Assembly: GCA_946405045.1 (NCBI GenBank)
Contig: CAMJFV010000071.1
Span: 1-8,767, forward strand
DNA: 8,767 nucleotides
Direction of reading: 5' to 3'
Source of the DNA: an uncultured Bacteroidales bacterium
Lineage (GTDB): Bacteria > Bacteroidota > Bacteroidia > Bacteroidales > Paludibacteraceae
The notes beneath the pieces are model-generated. The model did no database searches. It saw only the letters and a program-made list of their open reading frames with translations, and was not told the origin of the DNA. Below, in pieces: positions 1 to 5,063 of this stretch (position 1 is its first letter; every line of letters begins with the position of its first letter). The translations under genes were made by a program, and so were the position numbers.

Positions 1-124
1 TAATTTTTAGATATAAAATCCCCTCCCGACAACATTTCTATCATCGGATGCATATAGAAGATACGTTAATAAATATGGGTTAACTGATTGCGGGAAGACT
101 GTTATGATAAGATAACAATCCCCC

Positions 125-150
125 TTCCGACGGCATGAAAACCGTCGGAA
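125..150 (-). terminator. Candidate terminator hairpin downstream of cysK
   Basis: A perfect 9-bp stem (TTCCGACGG / CCGTCGGAA) closes an 8-base loop and begins 29 bases past the cysK stop in the cysK direction. There is no good U-tract: the minus strand continues with five G and then ATTGTT. It could stop or protect the 3' end of the cysK transcript, or serve a gene converging from the left. The rest of 1-178 shows no gene that can be supported. Confidence 0.4.
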
Positions 151-178
151 TATGCGGAAGGAATGTTAAGATTATGAA

Positions 179-1117
179 TTAGTTATTTGAGAATAACGCA
201 GTTGATAAGTATCTGTCACCTGAATCTGGAAGAAGAACCACGATGTTCTTTCCTTTGTTTTCTGGGCGGTTTGCCAAGATTGATGCAGCCTTAAGAGCGG
301 CTCCTGAAGAGATTCCTACCAAAACACCTTCGCTGATAGCAAAGTTTCTTCCCTCAGTGAATGCATCATCGTTCTCGATGGCGATCACCTCGTCGTAAAT
401 TTTTGTGTTCAATGTGTCTGGAACGAAACCTGCTCCGATACCCTGGATCTTGTGTGCTCCAGCTGTACCCTTAGACAATACTGGTGATGTTGCAGGCTCA
501 ACAGCAACTACCTTTACATTTGGATTCTTTGACTTCAAGTATTCGCCTACACCAGTCAATGTACCGCCAGTACCTACACCAGCTACGAAAATATCAACCT
601 TACCGTCTGTCTGATCCCAAATCTCAGGACCTGTAGTTGCGCGGTGAGCCTCAGGGTTAGCAGGGTTGACGAACTGACCTAAGATCACAGAACCCTTGAT
701 CTCCTTGTTCAACTCCTCAGCCTTAGCGATAGCTCCCTTCATACCTTTAGCTCCTTCAGTCAAGACGATCTCAGCACCGTAAGCCTTCAAAAGGTTTCTA
801 CGCTCTACGCTCATTGTGTCAGGCAAAGTCAAGATAGCCTTGTAGCCCTTAGCTGCAGCCACAGCAGCCAAACCGATACCTGTATTACCAGAAGTTGGCT
901 CGATGATTGTTGCTCCAGCCTTCAAGATGCCTTTCTTCTCAGCGTCCTCGATCATCGCAAGAGCGATACGGTCTTTCACTGAACCTGCTGGGTTAAGGTA
1001 CTCAAGCTTAGCCAACAAAGTAGCGTTGTTAACTCCTGCTTTCTTAGAATAATTGTTGAGTTTCAAAAGTGGCGTATTGCCAATCAACTCGAGTGTACTT
1101 TCAATAATTTTAGCCAT
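179..1117 (-). CDS. cysK: Cysteine synthase (O-acetylserine sulfhydrylase)
   Basis: This 312-residue cytoplasmic PLP enzyme makes L-cysteine from O-acetylserine and sulfide. The fold-type II signatures are intact: INTP-like substrate entry region LIGNTPL at 11-17, the PLP lysine K48 in NPAGSVKDR (42-50), the substrate loop TSGNTG at 75-80, the phosphate-binding GTGGT at 182-186, the KIQGIGAGF loop at 223-231, the GISSGA segment at 268-273 whose Ser contacts the PLP ring nitrogen, and the C-terminal PDSGDRYLST at 297-306. Length is normal for CysK, and there is no CBS domain, which argues against cystathionine beta-synthase. The ATG start follows an A-rich leader and lies 38 bases downstream of a good promoter -7 element. 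It runs in the same direction as the metal operon to its right, but a strong terminator separates them, so it is probably its own transcription unit. Nothing is odd about it. Confidence 0.97.
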   Translation of the reverse strand: MAKIIESTLELIGNTPLLKLNNYSKKAGVNNATLLAKLEYLNPAGSVKDRIALAMIEDAEKKGILKAGATIIEPTSGNTGIGLAAVAAAKGYKAILTLPDTMSVERRNLLKAYGAEIVLTEGAKGMKGAIAKAEELNKEIKGSVILGQFVNPANPEAHRATTGPEIWDQTDGKVDIFVAGVGTGGTLTGVGEYLKSKNPNVKVVAVEPATSPVLSKGTAGAHKIQGIGAGFVPDTLNTKIYDEVIAIENDDAFTEGRNFAISEGVLVGISSGAALKAASILANRPENKGKNIVVLLPDSGDRYLSTALFSNN

Positions 1118-1155
1118 AGTTTTATATTTTTAAGTTTGTTTCCTTTTTACACTTG

Positions 1156-1186
1156 CAAAATTATGGCTTTTTATAACCTCACGAAA
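1156..1186 (-). promoter_or_regulatory. cysK promoter (Bacteroidetes -33/-7 type)
   Basis: On the minus strand TAATTTTG (1163 down to 1156) fits the Bacteroidetes -7 consensus TAnnTTTG exactly. A T-rich -33 region ending TTTC (1186-1183) lies 19 bases upstream, the usual spacing. The -33 is a weak match to TTTG. The predicted 5' untranslated leader is about 30-35 bases. Confidence 0.65.
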
Positions 1187-1455
1187 AAAAAATTGAAACA
1201 ACGGATATAAAAACTATATAATGAAAGAATAATAGTATACTATACTCCGTTTAGCCTATATTCGACACAATTGGTAGAAGATTATTCTTTGATATGTTTT
1301 GATGGTAGATTTTGATTATGTGAAAGACGGTGGTTATAGGGTGAAATGAACGGTTTTTGCTGCGTTTTTTCTGGAAATATGTGATGCAATTCGGTATTGA
1401 AGGCATAATTTTCATATCTTATACTATTATTATGTCGCACTCTTGGTGCTATAAT
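1187..1455. other. Gene-free spacer upstream of cysK
   Basis: No convincing coding region is present. The only open frame of note (66 codons, minus, ending at 1282) starts inside the terminator at 1456-1495, has no family resemblance that I recognise and a random-looking composition. The stretch is AT-rich and contains an imperfect inverted repeat near 1200-1251 and a small hairpin near 1427-1457, listed separately. Confidence 0.6.
1200..1251. repeat. Imperfect inverted repeat upstream of cysK promoter
   Basis: AACGGATATA (1200-1209) faces TATA-C-TCCGTT (1241-1251), ten pairs with one bulged C. A nested ACTAT / ATAGT pair (1213-1217 and 1232-1236) continues the stem. It sits 14 bases upstream of the cysK -33 region. 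In the minus direction it is followed within about 6 bases by a run of nine T, so it could be a back-up terminator against read-through from the metal operon, or a regulator site. AT richness makes chance possible. Confidence 0.35.
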
Positions 1456-1457
1456 AA
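1427..1457. repeat. Small hairpin next to the operon terminator
   Basis: TTATTAT (1427-1433) pairs with ATAATAA (1451-1457), and inside it GCAC (1437-1440) pairs with GTGC (1446-1449) across a 5-base loop, with a GTC/T internal loop. It directly abuts the T-run of the terminator on the minus strand. Function unknown; possibly just the far side of the terminator region. Confidence 0.3.
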
Positions 1458-1495
1458 AAAAAAACGCGGACTGATTAATCAATAACCAGTCCGCG
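1456..1495 (-). terminator. Rho-independent terminator of the metal operon
   Basis: On the minus strand a perfect 9-bp GC-rich stem (CGCGGACTG / CAGTCCGCG) with a 13-base loop is followed at once by nine T. This is a textbook intrinsic terminator, 116 bases past the stop of the DUF4625 lipoprotein gene, and it isolates that operon from cysK. Confidence 0.9.
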
Positions 1496-1611
1496 GCTCT
1501 ATTTATAGTTATCTCTTGATGAGAGTTAACCCTTTTTTCGATATTAAATAATGTTTTTTATTAAGTGCTTGCTTATGGCTCGCACTATGGAGGATGTTAG
1601 ATGATCCGCCA

Positions 1612-2124
1612 TTACTCGTGATCATGGTCATGATCATCGTCATCATCGTCGCCGTCGTGGTGATGGTGGTGTGATTCTGCGTCCAATGAAAGGATGATGT
1701 CACGAGCCACCATAGACTGGTTTCCTGCAGCGTCTGTGCAATATACAACCAAGTGGTATGCACCTGGAGTCGTGTTCTCTGGAATCACAATGTCGTGATG
1801 GTGAACGTGTGTGTTGCGCAGATTGCTCAAATCATACGACTTCTTTAGAGAAAATGGCACAGTCTCTTCCGCTCTTGTGGATGACACTTTATGGTTGTGT
1901 CCGTCAAAATTGTTGTGGATCTCAATCAGATAGCTGCCAAGAGCCTCGTCGTCGGAAAAATCAGCCTCAAAATGCACACTCTCTCCGATACGTAGTGAAT
2001 CGCCATCTTCTGGCTCGTCGAACATGATGACTGGTTTTGTTGTGTCCGCATCGTCATCTGAACAAGCGAAGAATGAGAAACTCAAAACCACTGAAAGAAC
2101 GTAAAAGAAAATATTTTTTTTCAT
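1612..2124 (-). CDS. DUF4625 lipoprotein with His/Asp-rich C-terminal tail
   Basis: This 170-residue envelope lipoprotein has a signal peptide at 1-20 and a lipobox ending in C21, followed by SDDD, which resembles the acidic surface-export signal of Bacteroidetes lipoproteins. The body (about 30-148) is an Ig-like beta domain matching DUF4625 as I remember it: DTTKPVI, HFEADFSDDEALGSY, HNNFDGHNH (70-78), HVHHH (106-110), IVIPENTTPG, VVYCTDAAGN. The tail (from about 149) is five His, then Asp/His runs to the end, a likely divalent-metal sponge. The ATG at 2124 is preferred to an in-frame TTG three codons upstream because it gives the usual MKKN start. It lies 12 bases after the receptor stop, so the two are co-transcribed. 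I infer that it captures or hands zinc or a similar metal to the neighbouring receptor; the family has no assigned biochemical function that I know of. Confidence 0.85.
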   Translation of the reverse strand: MKKNIFFYVLSVVLSFSFFACSDDDADTTKPVIMFDEPEDGDSLRIGESVHFEADFSDDEALGSYLIEIHNNFDGHNHKVSSTRAEETVPFSLKKSYDLSNLRNTHVHHHDIVIPENTTPGAYHLVVYCTDAAGNQSMVARDIILSLDAESHHHHHDGDDDDDDHDHDHE

Positions 2125-2136
2125 TTTTGTCAATTT

Positions 2137-4215
2137 TTAAAATGTAAAACGAATTGTTGATTGGATATCGACTCCTGCTTCTGGCAGATCGATTTTCCTG
2201 TAAAAATTAAGATGATTAAGATGGTAAGTGTTGAGTATGTTACGTGCGTTCACATGTAACGAAATCTTTCCCGGAGATACCGGAAACTCAACCTTGCCTC
2301 CCACATTCAACAGATTGTATCCTGGAGTATCGTCCTCATTATGGCACACTCGTGTCTGTGTGGCAACGCTTTGGCATTCCGCATACGCCTGCCATCTTTT
2401 ACGCTCCCAGCTTATGGTGTTGCGCATAGTGGCAGGAGGGGAGAATGGGGTGGCTGTGTGTGAATCGTGGTCGTATGTATGCACATACTCACCAGAAAAC
2501 TCATAGTGCAGATCACGCACAAGTTTCACTTTGACACGCGCCTCTCCTCCAAAGAATGTCGCTGGAGCATCCACATATTGGTAGATCTGTCCTGCGTCTG
2601 GCAACATAGACCACTGTCCTGTAGGATGCAATGAGATAAAATGTGGATAGTAACTGAAGAAAGGAGATATACTCATATCAACTCTTTTCTTGCGTAGAGA
2701 ATAAGACAAATCTGCCTGCCATCCCTGCTCACCGACAAGTGTGCTGTCGCCCAACTCATGGCGGAACGCTCCGTGATGCACTCCGTTGGATGTCAGTTCA
2801 TTAGCCGACGGGAGTCTGTAGGCACGTCCGATTGATCCTCTCCATTCGTGCCCATCCTTCGGGGAGAACACCGCTCCCACTGCCAATGAATAGTCGTGGT
2901 AGTCACGCTCAACCTCTCCAACATCCTGACCATGGGCCTCTGTGTGGATATGGCTGATGTCGTATCTGGCACTGGCGTTGAATGCCCACACGTCGCTCGG
3001 CTTATAGTTCACAAGATAATATGCACCATATTCTTCACGACGGTACGCAGGGATCAGAAAACTGTATCCACCGATCTCATTGTTTTGAAATGAGGTGGAG
3101 ATGCCAGCGTAATGTTCCCATAGGTCGGATGGGGTATAGCGAAACTGCAGTTTGGCGGAGATGGTCTGTAGATCAAGCATCAGCTCCTTGTCTGGATCAA
3201 CAGCCGGTGCTTGCTGGCCGATCACATGGGTATGGAATTTGCTCCATTCCTCTCTGTGGTTCTTTTGGTAAGCCATCACAAACATCATCTGAGTCTTCTC
3301 AGAAGTCCACTTGTTGGTGCTCGACACTTTCAGGTGGTTGACCAAGCTGTACGGCAAGTCGATATTCCACTTGTCCCCGTCCGACTGCATATTGCTGTTG
3401 TTGGGGATGCCGTGGGCACCACTGAAAAATCCGGCTTTCTGATAGTTGTCACTTATGTTTAACCGTCCTTCGTAACGTTTGTTACGGAATGTGAGCAGAC
3501 AGTTGCCACTGCGTTCCATTCCCGCAGTATTCTTTAAATGTCTATCAGGAATCGGAAGTCTCATGCTCAGATAGGTGAAACTGTCAGCAGGTACGCGATA
3601 GTCTCCCCAGTGGCGTTCAGTATAGCGGATCTGAGAATAGACTCTTTTATGTTTGATCGCTAGCATGGCAGAACCGCTCAACCCAGAGCATACACTCTGG
3701 TGCTGGAATAGGATCTCTCCCGACAACGTGTCCTGATATGGAATAATAGGGGGCAGAATTTCAATTGCACCACCCATCGCATCGCTGCCGTATAATACAG
3801 ATGCGGGTCCTTTGATGACCACAACACCGTCTACATGGAAAGCATCAATCTCAAGTCCGTGATCGGCTCCCCATTGTTGTCCTTCTTGTTTTACGCCATT
3901 ATCCGAGACTACGACGCGCTGAAAGCCCAATCCACGGATCATCGGTTTGCTGAAACCCACACCGATATCCATGGCCTGCACTCCTTCCGTGTGGGAGAGC
4001 GCATCCATCAGGCTGTGACCCATGTGCAGATTGATCTCTTCAGAAGCGATGTTGACGGCGGGTAGCACGGCCACTTCCGTCACAGGTTTTCTAACGCCTG
4101 CAACGACAATCTCTTCTAGTTGGAATGTATCTGCCAGATCGATATTTTGCGCACAAACAGTCAGGGATGAAAGGCATACCAGTAGAACAACCCAAATGGT
4201 ATGTTTTATCCTCAT
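2137..4215 (-). CDS. TonB-dependent outer-membrane receptor, ZnuD-like (probable zinc)
   Basis: This 692-residue protein has a signal peptide at 1-22 (cleavage probably after VCA), a TonB-box-like segment EEIVVAG (34-40), a plug domain at about 40-155 with PMIRGLGFQRVVV, GQQWGADHG (112-120), VVVIKGPASVLYGSDAMGGAIEI, and a beta-barrel ending in the classic aromatic TIRFTF. The GADHG plug loop, the RAYRLPSANEL and GVHHG motifs in the barrel, and a general richness in His are features I associate with the zinc receptor branch (ZnuD-like), but the substrate is inferred. Upstream is the small Cys/His protein gene (61-base gap), downstream the His-tailed DUF4625 lipoprotein (12-base gap). Its start is preceded by AACAAAAGAC, part of a 12-bp inverted repeat that could hide the leader. 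Haem or cobalt as ligand are alternatives. Confidence 0.88.
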   Translation of the reverse strand: MRIKHTIWVVLLVCLSSLTVCAQNIDLADTFQLEEIVVAGVRKPVTEVAVLPAVNIASEEINLHMGHSLMDALSHTEGVQAMDIGVGFSKPMIRGLGFQRVVVSDNGVKQEGQQWGADHGLEIDAFHVDGVVVIKGPASVLYGSDAMGGAIEILPPIIPYQDTLSGEILFQHQSVCSGLSGSAMLAIKHKRVYSQIRYTERHWGDYRVPADSFTYLSMRLPIPDRHLKNTAGMERSGNCLLTFRNKRYEGRLNISDNYQKAGFFSGAHGIPNNSNMQSDGDKWNIDLPYSLVNHLKVSSTNKWTSEKTQMMFVMAYQKNHREEWSKFHTHVIGQQAPAVDPDKELMLDLQTISAKLQFRYTPSDLWEHYAGISTSFQNNEIGGYSFLIPAYRREEYGAYYLVNYKPSDVWAFNASARYDISHIHTEAHGQDVGEVERDYHDYSLAVGAVFSPKDGHEWRGSIGRAYRLPSANELTSNGVHHGAFRHELGDSTLVGEQGWQADLSYSLRKKRVDMSISPFFSYYPHFISLHPTGQWSMLPDAGQIYQYVDAPATFFGGEARVKVKLVRDLHYEFSGEYVHTYDHDSHTATPFSPPATMRNTISWERKRWQAYAECQSVATQTRVCHNEDDTPGYNLLNVGGKVEFPVSPGKISLHVNARNILNTYHLNHLNFYRKIDLPEAGVDIQSTIRFTF

Positions 4216-4222
4216 TGTATTT

Positions 4223-4288
4223 GTCTTTTGTTAAGAAGATGACATTATCTTCCTTCAGTTAATTATAGAAATAAAATTAACAAAAGAC
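4223..4288 (-). promoter_or_regulatory. Long-range 12-bp RNA stem coupling two genes
   Basis: In the minus-strand transcript GUCUUUUGUUAA (4288-4277) is perfectly complementary to UUAACAAAAGAC (4234-4223). The first arm is the Val-Phe-Cys-stop end of the small Cys/His protein. The second arm ends 7 bases before the receptor ATG and covers its A-rich leader. The 42-base interval contains a nested 6-bp hairpin GAAGAT / ATCTTC (4252-4235) touching the inner arm. There is no U-tract after it, so it is not a normal terminator. A ribosome finishing the small gene would have to open the first arm, which would free the receptor leader. Role is inferred. Confidence 0.6.
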
Positions 4289-4606
4289 TGGTGGTGCACG
4301 TTGGCTCGGCATGCAGGCGATGCGAGAAATAGCGTCATCTGACGACCATAGAATAGGGTCGTAAATCTCAGGTAGTGCTGCCGAGAAAGAGAATAGGGGT
4401 GGAATAATAATTGATTCGTGGAAGAAATCACATAGGAAACAATCGTCATGAGTAGGAGCCCACTTGGTCAGGTGACCATGACACTGCTCATGTTTGTGAC
4501 AATTGTCTTGACATCCAAAAATGACTGTCTCTTCCTGCAAGTCGTGAAAATGCAGGAAGCTACCGGCGAGTATCAGAAGATATAACGCCAGCAAGAAATT
4601 GGCCAT
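4277..4606 (-). CDS. Small Cys/His-rich secreted or membrane-anchored protein, first gene of the metal operon
   Basis: This 109-residue protein has one hydrophobic N-terminal segment (about 2-19), then HFHD, a cluster CQDNCHKHEQCHGH (32-45), a second cluster HDDCFLC (53-59) followed by DFFH (60-63), and a C-terminal end RAPPVFC with a last-residue Cys. Cys and His pairs of this kind can bind Zn, Cu or similar metals. The layout (hydrophobic start, central Cys/His pairs, RAPP end) recalls DUF2946-like small proteins found beside metal-related TonB receptors, but I am not certain of the family. The ATG at 4606 follows an A-rich leader; an in-frame GTG 10 codons upstream would only add polar residues before the hydrophobic segment. 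It precedes the ZnuD-like receptor by 61 bases and its stop lies in the coupling stem. It may be a metal chaperone, a sensor, or partly a leader peptide. Confidence 0.72.
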   Translation of the reverse strand: MANFLLALYLLILAGSFLHFHDLQEETVIFGCQDNCHKHEQCHGHLTKWAPTHDDCFLCDFFHESIIIPPLFSFSAALPEIYDPILWSSDDAISRIACMPSQRAPPVFC

Positions 4607-4715
4607 TTTTAATCTTTTAATGTCAAGTTCTTTCACGCTGTTAGTGAGTCAGGATTGTTAATTCAATTCGTGTCTTTGGGAACACTATCGCAATTAATCT
4701 TGTTTTTTCGTTGTG

Positions 4716-4748
4716 CAAAATTATAAAAAAATTGAAAAAGAGTGCAAC
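4716..4748 (-). promoter_or_regulatory. Promoter of the metal-uptake operon
   Basis: On the minus strand TAATTTTG (4723 down to 4716) matches the Bacteroidetes -7 element TAnnTTTG, and GTTG (4748-4745) stands 21 bases upstream as a fair -33. The 5' untranslated leader before the ATG at 4606 would be about 100 bases. Both promoter elements are followed by GCAC on this strand (TTGCAC at 4747-4742 and at 4718-4713), a direct repeat 29 bases apart that could be an operator, but no clear palindrome of the Zur type is seen. Confidence 0.6.
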
Positions 4749-4844
4749 AGTTTAGATTTTGTTTTTTGATTTTTTTGTGGTTGAATATTCGGGAGAAAAA
4801 TAATATAAAGTTAAGGAAAGATATTAAAGTCTTGATAAAATGAC

Positions 4845-4852
4845 TAAATTTG
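4845..4852 (+). promoter_or_regulatory. Promoter -7 element of the riboswitch operon
   Basis: TAAATTTG is an exact fit to TAnnTTTG and lies just before the cobalamin riboswitch, so the transcript would begin right at the aptamer. The -33 region (about 4820-4826) is a weak match. The position relative to the aptamer is the main support. Confidence 0.55.
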
Positions 4853-4859
4853 CACCGGA

Positions 4860-5020
4860 TTTGGTAACATGGTGATTATACCATGTGCAAGGGAATCAGG
4901 TGTAATACCTGAGCTGTTCCTGCAGCTGTAACCCCATTGATGTAGAGTCAACAATAAAGTCACTGACAATTGTGTTGGGAAGGCGTTGACTTGGAGGGAA
5001 GCCAGAATACCTGCCACGTC
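4860..5020 (+). promoter_or_regulatory. Cobalamin (B12) riboswitch
   Basis: The order of conserved elements is that of the AdoCbl/B12 aptamer: a 5' hairpin ACATGGT / ACCATGT (4867-4886), the core GGGAATCAGGTGTAATACC (4891-4909), CTGCAGCTGTAA region at 4920-4931, a variable arm closed by AGTCAAC / GTTGACT (4946-4952 and 4985-4991), and the 3' B12 box AAGCCAGAATACCTGCC (4999-5015). TGGT (4862-4865) can pair with GCCA (5013-5016) to close the structure. No hairpin plus U-tract follows, so control of translation of the receptor (ATG at 5064) is more likely than transcription termination. Corrinoid binding should lower expression of the operon. Confidence 0.93.
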
Positions 5021-5063
5021 TAATTAAGTGATAACAAACTCCCAGGATAGGGGTCATCTACTT

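Noticed and set aside
3..83. Open frame of 26 codons at the left edge (plus strand), possible end of an upstream gene
   Set aside because: Too short and without a recognisable motif; equally likely by chance.
17..131. Approximate direct repeat (ATCCCC...CCGAC near 17-28 and 118-131)
   Set aside because: Short and imperfect, with no target or attachment-site context.
1282..1482. 66-codon open frame on the minus strand
   Set aside because: Its start lies inside the intrinsic terminator, composition is random-looking and no domain or signal is seen.
1509..1763. 84-codon open frame on the minus strand
   Set aside because: It is a frame-shifted shadow of the DUF4625 lipoprotein gene, its Thr/Met-rich part being the other reading of the His/Asp repeats.
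4607..4636. GTG start for the small Cys/His protein
   Set aside because: The extra 10 residues are polar and the ATG at 4606 has an A-rich leader and directly begins the hydrophobic segment.
5028..5063. GTG start for the BtuB-like receptor
   Set aside because: It would add 12 polar residues before a normal signal peptide and begins right after the riboswitch; the ATG at 5064 fits better.
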